64,000 bases of DNA from Ruegeria arenilitoris (lineage in GTDB: Bacteria; Pseudomonadota; Alphaproteobacteria; Rhodobacterales; Rhodobacteraceae). The stretch lies in the NCBI RefSeq assembly GCF_042675705.1, contig NZ_JBHTJJ010000005.1. One strand, 5' to 3'. Positions 41,565 through 49,012 of this stretch are shown here, in pieces. Made by a program: the position numbers and the translations under genes. The notes beneath the pieces were generated by a model that saw only the letters and a list, made by a program, of their open reading frames with translations, was not told the origin of the DNA and searched no databases. Positions within the stretch are counted from its first letter, which is position 1; each line of letters starts with the position of its first letter.

Positions 41565-42217
41565 GCCCGCTCCAAAAGGTGCTGCGCCCGGATCAGATCT
41601 TCGGGCGTGTTGACGTTGAAGAACGGGTCAAACCCGTCGACCGGGAACAGCGCCTCACGCCCGTCATGGCGGTCGGTCCACAGGACCACCTTGCGCAACC
41701 CGTCCGTCAGGGCCGCGCGCAGATCGTCGCGCAGCGCCACAGGCCATAGGCCAAAGGTCGGGTGCCGGTTGACCCGTCGACCACCGCCGGATTTCAGCGC
41801 CTCGTCACCGGTGCGCGGCGTGGTGGCCAGAACAAGCGGATGCGCCTGCCCCTGCGCCGCCAGAATCAGCCGGTCTACCAGATCGCGCGGGAAGAAGGGC
41901 GTGTCGGCGGCAGCGGTGACGATGCAATCAGCGCCCTGCCCCGCCGCCCAATCCAACCCGGCCAGAACGCCCGCCAACGGCCCGGCGTAATCCGCGATGC
42001 TGTCCGGCAGGACCGGCAGGCCAAGATCGGCAAACCGCGCCGGATCGCCATTGGCGTTCAGCGCCAGCCCGGCCACCTGCGGCGCCAGCCGGTCGATCAC
42101 ATGCGCCAAAAGGCTTTGCCCGCCCAGTTGCAGCAACCCCTTGTCGCCGCCGCCCATCCGCGTGGCCAGACCTCCGGCCAGTATGACGCCGAGGGGGCGT
42201 GATGCTTCAACTCCCAT
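41561..42217 (-). CDS. mobA: molybdenum cofactor guanylyltransferase
   Basis: MobA transfers GMP from GTP to molybdopterin, making the bis-MGD cofactor used by formate dehydrogenase and DMSO reductase-type enzymes. The 218-residue protein has the nucleotidyltransferase start GVILAGGLATRMGGGDKGLL and the DTPFFP metal motif (AADTPFFPRDLV). It overlaps fdhD upstream by 11 bases and mobB downstream by 4. Confidence 0.94.
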   Translation of the reverse strand: MGVEASRPLGVILAGGLATRMGGGDKGLLQLGGQSLLAHVIDRLAPQVAGLALNANGDPARFADLGLPVLPDSIADYAGPLAGVLAGLDWAAGQGADCIVTAAADTPFFPRDLVDRLILAAQGQAHPLVLATTPRTGDEALKSGGGRRVNRHPTFGLWPVALRDDLRAALTDGLRKVVLWTDRHDGREALFPVDGFDPFFNVNTPEDLIRAQHLLERA

Positions 42218-43094
42218 TGGCGCTTTTCCTTCGATGCTTCCTGTCCTCGACCGGCACGGTGGCCGGGTCCACGTCGCGCAGCAGCCGGTCCTCGCCAGAC
42301 AGGCAGACGAAACGTTGGCCGCGCATCCGGCCGATCAGGGTCAGGCCGACCTCGCGCGCGATTTCGACGCCCCACGCGGTAAAACCCGATCGCGAAGCCA
42401 GAACCGGGATGCCCATCATCGCCGTCTTGATCACCATTTCCGAGGTCAGCCGCCCGGTGGTGTACAGGATCTTGTCGCCGGCCGTCTCGCCTTCGGACAG
42501 CATCCAGCCGGCGATCTTGTCCACCGCGTTGTGGCGGCCCACGTCCTCCATATAGACTAGCGGGCGACTTTCGCGACACAGAACCGTGCCGTGGATCGCC
42601 CCGGCCTGCAGGTACAGCGACGGCGTGCGGTTGATCTTGGCCGCCAGATCATACAGCCACGAGGTGCGCACCTGAACCTGTGGCAGGCGCACGCCCTCCA
42701 GCCCCTCCATCATGTCGCCGAACACCGTGCCCACCGCGCAGCCGCTGGTGCGGGTCTTTTTCTTCAGCTTGTCCTCATAGGACGTTTCGCGGGCCGTGCG
42801 CACCACCACGGTTTCCAGATCGTCATCATAATCGACGCGCGTGATCTCGTCATCGGGGCGCAACATGCCCTGGTTTCGCAAAAATCCCAGCGCCAGATAT
42901 TCAGGGTAATCGCCGATGGTCATGGCCGTCACGATCTCCTGCGAATTGAGGAAGATCGTCAGCGGGCGCTCTTCGACCACCGAGATGCGGCTGACCTCGC
43001 CGTTCTGGTCCACCCCCTCAACCGCGCGGGTCAACCGCGCCGCGCCGGGATCGGGGGCGATGATGTATTCCGACAGATCGACTTCTGTGGCCAA
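42207..43094 (-). CDS. fdhD: formate dehydrogenase accessory sulfurtransferase FdhD
   Basis: FdhD passes sulfur to the molybdenum cofactor of formate dehydrogenases. Motifs: ERPLTIFLNSQEIVTAMTIG, YLALGFLRNQGML, the cysteine segment RTSGCAVGT, and GRHNAVDKIAGWML. Start is uncertain. TTG 43094 (295 residues) has AGAGAGGG 6 bases upstream and leaves a normal intergenic gap. ATG 43151 (314 residues) would lie in CATG shared with the divergent azlC ATG, with no visible ribosome site. I chose TTG. It heads the mob-moe transcript. Confidence 0.9.
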   Translation of the reverse strand: MATEVDLSEYIIAPDPGAARLTRAVEGVDQNGEVSRISVVEERPLTIFLNSQEIVTAMTIGDYPEYLALGFLRNQGMLRPDDEITRVDYDDDLETVVVRTARETSYEDKLKKKTRTSGCAVGTVFGDMMEGLEGVRLPQVQVRTSWLYDLAAKINRTPSLYLQAGAIHGTVLCRESRPLVYMEDVGRHNAVDKIAGWMLSEGETAGDKILYTTGRLTSEMVIKTAMMGIPVLASRSGFTAWGVEIAREVGLTLIGRMRGQRFVCLSGEDRLLRDVDPATVPVEDRKHRRKSANGS

Positions 43095-43149
43095 TTGCAA
43101 CCCTCTCTCTGACCCGCTACTGCTGCGCAGACCACCATAGGATCTAGCC

Positions 43150-43866
43150 ATGGCAACCTCCACATCCAAGTCATACTATTGGCAGGGTTTTCGCGACGGG
43201 ACCCCGTTCATCTTCGTGGCGGTGCCGTTCGGTACCCTGTTCGGCGTCTTCGCGACCGAGGCGGGCCTGAGCATTCTGCAGACCATGGTGTTCACCGCAG
43301 CCGTCTTTGCGGGGGCTGCGCAGTTTGCATCGCTGCAACTGCTGCAGGACGGCACACCCACGGCCATCATTCTGGTTTCGGCACTGGCCGTGAACCTGCG
43401 AATGGCCATGTATTCAGCGTCTTTGACGCCTTATCTGGGCGCGGCGCCTCTGTGGCAACGGGCCTTTGCCGCCTATCTTACGGTCGACCAATCCTATGCC
43501 TGCTCGATCGTCCAGTTCGAAAAAGAGCCAGACATGTCGGTTCCGCAGCGCATGACCTATTTCATGGGGTCGGTTTCGCCTCTGGTGCCCATGTGGGTAC
43601 TGGCCACCTTTATTGGGGCCTACCTGGGAACGCAGATCCCGGATAGCTGGGCACTGGACTTCGCGCTGCCAATCACCTTTCTGGCCATGATCGGCCCGAT
43701 GATGCGCACTCCGGCCCATGTGGTCGCGGCTCTGGTCGCCATCGTCGTGTCGCTGCTATGCGTGGCAATCCCCTACAATCTTGGCCTGCTGATCGCGGGC
43801 TGCGCGGGCATGATGGCCGGTGCGCAGGCCGAAGTGATGCTGGAACGCAGAAAGGTAGCGCCATGA
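43150..43866 (+). CDS. azlC: AzlC family branched-chain amino acid exporter subunit
   Basis: A 238-residue inner-membrane protein with several hydrophobic segments, matching the AzlC family (GFRDGTPFIFVAVPFGTLFG near the N-terminus and FTAAVFAGAAQFASLQLL). With AzlD it exports branched-chain amino acids or analogues. It overlaps azlD as ATGA. The start codon sits in CATG next to the fdhD upstream region, and the ribosome site (GATCTAG) is poor. Confidence 0.9.
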   Translation: MATSTSKSYYWQGFRDGTPFIFVAVPFGTLFGVFATEAGLSILQTMVFTAAVFAGAAQFASLQLLQDGTPTAIILVSALAVNLRMAMYSASLTPYLGAAPLWQRAFAAYLTVDQSYACSIVQFEKEPDMSVPQRMTYFMGSVSPLVPMWVLATFIGAYLGTQIPDSWALDFALPITFLAMIGPMMRTPAHVVAALVAIVVSLLCVAIPYNLGLLIAGCAGMMAGAQAEVMLERRKVAP

Positions 43867-44195
43867 CCACCCCCGATCAGACAACGGTCTGGACGATCAT
43901 CGTCGGGCTGGCGATCGGCAGCTATGCCCTTCGCTTCGTGTTCATCGGCTTTGTCGGAGACCGTCCGTTGCCGCCATGGTTGCTGCGGCATCTGCGCTAT
44001 ACGGCGGTGGCCATCCTGCCGGCCCTGATTGCCCCTCTGGTCATGTGGCCCACGGTCACCGAGGGCCAGCCGGACCTGCCGCGCATGGCCTCGGCCGTGG
44101 TTGCCCTGAGCGTCGGGTTGATCACCAAGAACGTGCTGGCCGCCATCTTTGCCGGGGCCGGCACGCTGTATGGTCTGCTGTACCTAGTTGGTTGA
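43863..44195 (+). CDS. azlD: AzlD family branched-chain amino acid exporter subunit
   Basis: The 110-residue partner of AzlC, with about four transmembrane segments and the AzlD landmark LRFVFIGFVGDRPLPPWLLRHLRYTAVAILPAL. The start is fixed by the ATGA overlap with azlC (43863-43866). Its last 12 bases overlap the convergent lipoprotein gene. Confidence 0.9.
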   Translation: MTTPDQTTVWTIIVGLAIGSYALRFVFIGFVGDRPLPPWLLRHLRYTAVAILPALIAPLVMWPTVTEGQPDLPRMASAVVALSVGLITKNVLAAIFAGAGTLYGLLYLVG

Positions 44196-44816
44196 AGCCG
44201 CTTCCAGCTGGTTGAGCGCGGCGTTGTTGGCCGCCAGCCCCGCCTGCAGATCGGCGCTGTCGTTTTCACGATATTCGGTCGTGACGACCCCCGGAATCTG
44301 CCCGAACTGATCGGACAACTTGACCGGGTAGAAGGTGGTCTGGATCTGCTCGAACCCGGGAACCTGCTGCAGCAGCCGAGCAGTCGAGTTGGCGCAGTAG
44401 GCGCCCGGAACCGGTCCGGACTGCTTGGCCAGCTGATAGGCGATCTCGGCCTGCTGGGGGGTCACCTGGATGGTCTGGATGCGCGCATAATGCGTTTCGC
44501 GTGCGTGCGAGCTGCGATAGGCACGTTCGACCGCGGGGGTGATGCCATACAGCACGTCATCCTTGATCGGCACCACGTCGGCGCGGAACGACCCGGCGGG
44601 GTCGAAAATTACCCGCTCGCTGGCGCTGATCATCAGCGAGGTATGCGCGCCAGACCCCGTACGCGTGTTGATCATCGTGTACAGGGTCAGCGTTGAGGGG
44701 CCCGGGTCACGGTAGGATCGCGCAACGATCTCGGACTGGTCGGCCTGAGGGCGCTGCGACGTGGCACAGCCTGCGACGGTTACTGCCAGCAGGCAGGCAA
44801 TCAAGATGCGAAACAT
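44184..44816 (-). CDS. lipoprotein with possible permuted NlpC/P60-like fold
   Basis: A 210-residue predicted lipoprotein: signal ending VAGC (Cys17). The middle contains GSGAHTSLMIS (His58) followed by FDPAGSF, and later GAYCANSTARLL (Cys141). A histidine block before a cysteine block is the order seen in circularly permuted papain-like (YiiX/NlpC-P60) hydrolases, so a cell-envelope hydrolase is possible. This is inference from two short motifs. It is followed downstream by the end of azlD (convergent). Confidence 0.7.
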   Translation of the reverse strand: MFRILIACLLAVTVAGCATSQRPQADQSEIVARSYRDPGPSTLTLYTMINTRTGSGAHTSLMISASERVIFDPAGSFRADVVPIKDDVLYGITPAVERAYRSSHARETHYARIQTIQVTPQQAEIAYQLAKQSGPVPGAYCANSTARLLQQVPGFEQIQTTFYPVKLSDQFGQIPGVVTTEYRENDSADLQAGLAANNAALNQLEAASTN

Positions 44817-44832
44817 GACCCGTCAGTCCGGC

Positions 44833-44967
44833 TTATGCCCCAAAGATTGCAAGAAACAGGGCAATGAAGCAGATCACCACGACGCTGTAGGTGGTGAATT
44901 TGATGAACCCGTTGAAGGTTTTGGTCTGGACGGTGATGTCCATCTCGCCGTGCTTGTGTTCAGCCAT
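44833..44967 (-). CDS. aa3-type cytochrome c oxidase subunit IV
   Basis: A 44-residue protein, MAEHKHGEMDITVQTKTFNG followed by one transmembrane helix (about 24-43) and stop. This matches the bacterial aa3 oxidase subunit IV family: a hydrophilic N-terminus with MDI ... Q..TF.GF and a single helix. It packs on the haem-copper oxidase in the inner membrane and is dispensable for catalysis in Paracoccus. A good sigma-70 promoter lies 42 bases upstream. No other oxidase gene is in the window. Confidence 0.85.
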   Translation of the reverse strand: MAEHKHGEMDITVQTKTFNGFIKFTTYSVVVICFIALFLAIFGA

Positions 44968-45008
44968 TTCGAAAGATTCCCAATTCGCGTGTTTGCCGGT
45001 TTGGATAA

Positions 45009-45038
45009 ATCATATTTTCCGGCCTGTCACGACGTCAA
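45009..45038 (-). promoter_or_regulatory. sigma-70 promoter for the aa3 subunit IV gene
   Basis: On the minus strand, TTGACG (45038-45033) and TATGAT (45014-45009) are separated by 18 bases. It lies between the PLA2-like gene and the 44-residue oxidase subunit gene, 42 bases before its ATG. Confidence 0.65.
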
Positions 45039-45058
45039 TCGCGCGCAGGTGCCCGAGT

Positions 45059-45619
45059 TCAGTCGGCCGCAGCCTCATCGGTGGCAAAAACCGAGCAGCC
45101 GGGATACCCGAAGCCCCACCGCCACGGCAGGCCGGTGCAGGGACCACCTCCGAATCGGACGGCCATGAACATCGCCTCGGCGGTGATCGACATGGCCGAC
45201 GTCACCTGCTCGGGCGTCATATCGTATTGCGTGGCATAGTCCTGCGCATGCAGGGCTCCGAATTCCTTGACGCAGGCGCGCAAGGCGCGGTCAGCCTCCA
45301 GCCGGGCGTCGAAACTGGCGTCGGCGGACGTGGCGCCCCTGGCGGTGTGATACGCGCGATCATGAGACACGCAGCAGGATTCCCACGGCGGGTGGCTTTC
45401 GTAAACGGCGCGAAATCTAGGAAAGGTCTCTGCCACCAGCCGCCAGCTGGACGACATGCCGCCCGAGCAGCCATCGGTTTCAAACGCGCTCAATGGTTGC
45501 CCAACCGATTGCGCGATCAAAGCCCGATGCGCTGGCATCTCGACGCCGCGCATCAGATCCTGCGCCGAAGCCGACCCGGCAAGGCAGGCAAGCAAAAGAC
45601 CGAAGCTAGGGGCTTGCAT
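45059..45619 (-). CDS. secreted protein with phospholipase A2-like active-site motif
   Basis: A 186-residue exported protein from ATG 45619 with signal peptide MQAPSFGLLLACLAGSASAQ. The mature part has DGCSGGMSSSW (Cys51) and ESCCVSHDRAYH (Cys82, Cys83, His86, Asp87, Tyr90). CCxxHDxxY is the catalytic-site pattern of phospholipase A2. Further Cys116, 161 and 175 suggest disulfides. Its start overlaps the end of the glycerophosphodiesterase gene by 14 bases. A deacylase feeding that enzyme is attractive but unproven; I do not recognise a named family. Confidence 0.65.
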   Translation of the reverse strand: MQAPSFGLLLACLAGSASAQDLMRGVEMPAHRALIAQSVGQPLSAFETDGCSGGMSSSWRLVAETFPRFRAVYESHPPWESCCVSHDRAYHTARGATSADASFDARLEADRALRACVKEFGALHAQDYATQYDMTPEQVTSAMSITAEAMFMAVRFGGGPCTGLPWRWGFGYPGCSVFATDEAAAD

Positions 45620-47444
45620 CGCGCATCGCCTCGGTATCGACCGACAGGCCGAAGGTCGTGGCCAACCACAGCAGCAGCCGCTCGCCCGGCTCCATCTCGG
45701 CGCGGACACGTAGCACTTCACGCGCCATTGCGGGGCGGTCGGTGATCAGACCGTCGACACCCATCGAGGCCATCGACGACATCTGCAGCGGGTCATTCAC
45801 CGTCCAGACATAGATATCCTTGCCCGCGTCATGGACCGAGCGGATCAACCCGGGCGTGACCATCCCGGCATTCACCGCGACGAAATCGCCCTCCAGCCCG
45901 GTCAGATCGCCCACCGCCGTCGCGGCCAGAACACCGGCGCGCCAGTCCGGGCGCAACGCTTTCATCTTCTGCACCGCCGGGTATTTGAGCGACATCGTGG
46001 CGATGTCCTGCTCCATCCCAAACTCTTCGACGATGGCGGCCACGCGGTTTTCCAGGTCCACATCATGGCCATAGTATTTCAGTTCGATGATGACCTTGGA
46101 TTTGCCCTTCGCGGCCTCCAGAACCTCGCGCAGGGTCGGGGTGCGCTGATCGGCATATTCGGGGTCGAACCAGCTGCCGATGTCGATCTGCGCCACATCC
46201 TCCATCGTGGCATCCCAGACCTTCATATTGACCCCGCCCAGCTTCATGAAGTCGCTGTCATGGGCCACGATTACCTCGCCGTCGGCGCTTTCCTGAACGT
46301 CGATCTCGACCCAGTCGGCACCGTCCTCAATGGCTTTCAGCACCGCAGCCATCGTGTTTTCCGGCCGCAGCGCCGCCGCGCCCCGGTGGCCGATCACGTC
46401 GGCATGATCGGGTGCCGAAATCTGGTCCAGCACGTCCTGGCTGAACCAGATCCCGGCCAACAAGGCCACAACGGCCGCGGCAACGGTCACCAGAACCGGG
46501 GCGCGCAGATTTCCGGCTTCGGGGTGAGGCAGCTCTGCCGCCCGGGGTTCAAAAAACCCATCCAGCAGAACCGCCAGCGCGCCCAGCGCCACAGCCGCCA
46601 GCACCAATCCGGCCAGAGACCACAGCCCGGCCACCAGCAGGCTGAGCGTCAGGGCAAACCGCAGGTTCGTGCCCTGTTCGAGAGGTACAAGGTGGAACAA
46701 CAGGCTGGCCACGGCGGCAATCAGCGCAGCAATCGCCAGACGTACGGCCAGCCACAGTGCCAGTTCGATCTTCAACCGGCCGCGCTTGCCCTCCATTCGG
46801 CCGGCGCTTTCGGCAAAGGCGTCCGAGGGCGCAATTCCCTCGAACAGCACCAGATGCAGGGCGAGCGCCCAGGCCGACAGGCGGCGGATCAGCACCCACG
46901 CCAAAGCCAGCACCACCAGCCCGATCAGCGCGACGGCCACCTGGAAGGCGGGCGGATGGAAGGTCAGATAGTAGTTGATGTCGTATTCGGTCAGCGTCCA
47001 CCACGCGATCAGGCCCGCGACCGCCACGAAGGGCACCGCCAGAACGAGAACCCGCAGAATGAAGCGCACCGCGAAGGAAAACAGCGTCGGCAGGCGCGAC
47101 AGGATCAACCGCAACGCCGACCCGCCGGCCCGCCACGGGTCGCTTTCGCCCATCCTGAGCGATCCGGCCATGACCGAAAAGACGAACACCTCGGCCAACA
47201 GGAACAGGCCCAGAATGACCACCGCCGCCACGAAGCCAACCGGCGACAGGATGAACATCGCGATGTCCTGATCGGTCAGCGCTGTTTGGTCGGACAGCAT
47301 CACCGCCAGGTTCACGGTGAAGGCCACGCCGGGGGCGATCAGCGCGATCAGCAGCAGCCGCACCGCCAGATAGATGGGAACAAAGGTTCGGCGCCGGGCC
47401 CAAGCCCCGCGATAGGCATCTGTTACGGTTGAGAAATGTGACAC
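45606..47444 (-). CDS. glycerophosphodiester phosphodiesterase with membrane domain
   Basis: A 612-residue protein. Residues 1-330 form a multi-helix membrane region of the GDPD-associated type, and residues about 350-600 form a GDPD domain: VIGHRGAAALRPENT, DWVEIDVQESADG, VIVAHDSDFMKLGG and the late YVWTVNDPLQM and GLITDRPAMA. It hydrolyses glycerophosphodiesters to glycerol 3-phosphate and an alcohol. The downstream PLA2-like gene overlaps it, suggesting joint phospholipid breakdown at the envelope. Confidence 0.92.
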   Translation of the reverse strand: MSHFSTVTDAYRGAWARRRTFVPIYLAVRLLLIALIAPGVAFTVNLAVMLSDQTALTDQDIAMFILSPVGFVAAVVILGLFLLAEVFVFSVMAGSLRMGESDPWRAGGSALRLILSRLPTLFSFAVRFILRVLVLAVPFVAVAGLIAWWTLTEYDINYYLTFHPPAFQVAVALIGLVVLALAWVLIRRLSAWALALHLVLFEGIAPSDAFAESAGRMEGKRGRLKIELALWLAVRLAIAALIAAVASLLFHLVPLEQGTNLRFALTLSLLVAGLWSLAGLVLAAVALGALAVLLDGFFEPRAAELPHPEAGNLRAPVLVTVAAAVVALLAGIWFSQDVLDQISAPDHADVIGHRGAAALRPENTMAAVLKAIEDGADWVEIDVQESADGEVIVAHDSDFMKLGGVNMKVWDATMEDVAQIDIGSWFDPEYADQRTPTLREVLEAAKGKSKVIIELKYYGHDVDLENRVAAIVEEFGMEQDIATMSLKYPAVQKMKALRPDWRAGVLAATAVGDLTGLEGDFVAVNAGMVTPGLIRSVHDAGKDIYVWTVNDPLQMSSMASMGVDGLITDRPAMAREVLRVRAEMEPGERLLLWLATTFGLSVDTEAMRDASP

Positions 47445-47508
47445 GCCGGCCCCCTTTGAATGTTGAATTCATTCAAGGCCGCGCAGATGTGAATTGCAAG
47501 CGTGACGC

Positions 47509-47961
47509 TCAGCTTTCCTCAAGCTTGGCCGCGAGGCGGAAGCCGATCCGGTTGGCGGGCTTGTCCTCGACCGTTTTGGGCAGGGCGCGCAGCATGACGT
47601 TCAGCTGGGTGACATGCTGCACCAGCTGGGTGCGCGCGCCCGAACCGTCCGAGCCGTAGAAGGTGATCACGTCGGGGTCGAAATATCCCATCCCCTCGAT
47701 CCGCATCACCCCGGCGTCACCGCCGGTAAAGCCCATGGCGACCTCGTGATCGGCATCGAGGGTCTGTTCAAAGTTCTGGATGTACAGGATCAGCCGCTCA
47801 TACGCCCATTGGGCGGGGCTTTTGCTGTCGACCGGCTGGCGCAGGGGTTCGGGCAGATCCTTGGTGCCCGACGTGCTGTCCGGGTCGCAATGCACCTCAT
47901 AGCACCGGGGCAGAGCTGCGGCCTCGGCAACTTCGGCCGAAGTTTCGATCTTGTCCTGCAT
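47509..47961 (-). CDS. DUF6173 family protein
   Basis: A 150-residue cytosolic protein from ATG 47961 (MQDKIETSAEVAEAA). The conserved core AYERLILYIQNFEQTLD ... VAMGFTGGDAGVMRIEGMGYFDPDVITFYG matches what I recall as DUF6173, a family of unknown function. It starts 4 bases after the MBL hydrolase stop, so it is the third gene of the acyl-CoA dehydrogenase-MBL transcript. Confidence 0.75.
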   Translation of the reverse strand: MQDKIETSAEVAEAAALPRCYEVHCDPDSTSGTKDLPEPLRQPVDSKSPAQWAYERLILYIQNFEQTLDADHEVAMGFTGGDAGVMRIEGMGYFDPDVITFYGSDGSGARTQLVQHVTQLNVMLRALPKTVEDKPANRIGFRLAAKLEES

Positions 47962-47965
47962 CGTC

Positions 47966-49012
47966 TCAACCTTTGCGCTGATACACCCATGCGCCGTCCT
48001 CTCGGCGCGCACGGGTCACGGCTCCAGTGTGATAAAGATGGTTCAGATGCGCAACCGCCTCGACCAGCGCAAGACCGTATTCGCCGTCGCGGATGGGACG
48101 TTTAAACAGGGTCACGAAACAATCCGACGCCGCCTTGGGCGCGTCCAGATCGTCCAGCAGGCGTGCAAGAGCGCCGTGATGGTTCTCGATCAGTTGCTTC
48201 ATGCGGATCGGCAGACCGACAAAGGGCAGTTTGTGACCCGGCAACACCACCTGATCGGGCCGTGCCAACGCTTGCAGGCGCTCGCAGGCCTCCAGCCAGT
48301 CGGACACCGGGTCGGCCATCGGTTCGGTGGCATAGACGCCCAGGTTCGGGCTGATCGAGCTGAGGATCTGGTCGCCCGAGATCACCAGGTTGTCGTCGCG
48401 GCTCCAGAACGTGGCGTGTTCGGGGGCATGGCCATTGCCCATATGCACGTCCCAGTCCCGCCCGCCCATGCGGATCACGTCGCCCTGCTTGATGCGGACA
48501 AAGCCCAGAGGCATCGGATAGACCGTGTCGGCAAAATTGAAGGGCCGCTCGGACATGCGCTTGGCCAGGATCTCGGGGGCCATGCCGGCGCTGCGGTAGA
48601 ACTCCAGCGTCTCTTCCGGCCAGCTCTCCTGCACGTCCAGCGTCAGCATTCGCGCAAACAGCCATGCGGTGCGGCTCGAGACCAGATCGGCGCCGTGCTC
48701 CGACTGGAACCAACCGCCATTGCCGACGTGATCGGGGTGGTGATGCGTAACCACCACTCGAGTCACCGGTTTGCCCGCAAGCGGCCCGGCCATCAGGTCG
48801 GACCACAGGCCGCGCGTCTTTTTCGATGAAATTCCGGTGTCGATCACCGTCCAGCCATCTCCGTCATCCAGCGCGTAGACGTTGACGTGGTCCAGCGCCA
48901 TCGGCAGCGGCAGGCGCATCCACAGCACGCCCTCGGCGATCTCGGTGGCCTGTCCGGGCGCGGGCGGCTCGGGCCAGGGATGGCGAAACGCCGGAGGCCG
49001 CGCGCCGTCCAT
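47966..49012 (-). CDS. MBL-fold metallo-hydrolase with winged-helix tail
   Basis: A 348-residue metallo-beta-lactamase-fold protein from ATG 49012. The metal motif is VVTHHHPDHVGNG, later HAPEHATFW and LPGHKLPFVG. The last about 60 residues (KRPIRDGEYGLALVEAVAHL) form the winged-helix domain found in a LACTB2-like subgroup. These hydrolyse thioesters, RNA or lactones; substrate unknown. Its ATG shares the A of the upstream stop (TGATG), coupling it to the acyl-CoA dehydrogenase, which makes an acyl-thioester substrate plausible. Confidence 0.88.
   Translation of the reverse strand: MDGARPPAFRHPWPEPPAPGQATEIAEGVLWMRLPLPMALDHVNVYALDDGDGWTVIDTGISSKKTRGLWSDLMAGPLAGKPVTRVVVTHHHPDHVGNGGWFQSEHGADLVSSRTAWLFARMLTLDVQESWPEETLEFYRSAGMAPEILAKRMSERPFNFADTVYPMPLGFVRIKQGDVIRMGGRDWDVHMGNGHAPEHATFWSRDDNLVISGDQILSSISPNLGVYATEPMADPVSDWLEACERLQALARPDQVVLPGHKLPFVGLPIRMKQLIENHHGALARLLDDLDAPKAASDCFVTLFKRPIRDGEYGLALVEAVAHLNHLYHTGAVTRARREDGAWVYQRKG

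Noticed and set aside
45831..47432. Plus-strand frame opposite the glycerophosphodiesterase
   Set aside because: Antisense shadow, His/Gln/Arg-rich, no recognisable domain.
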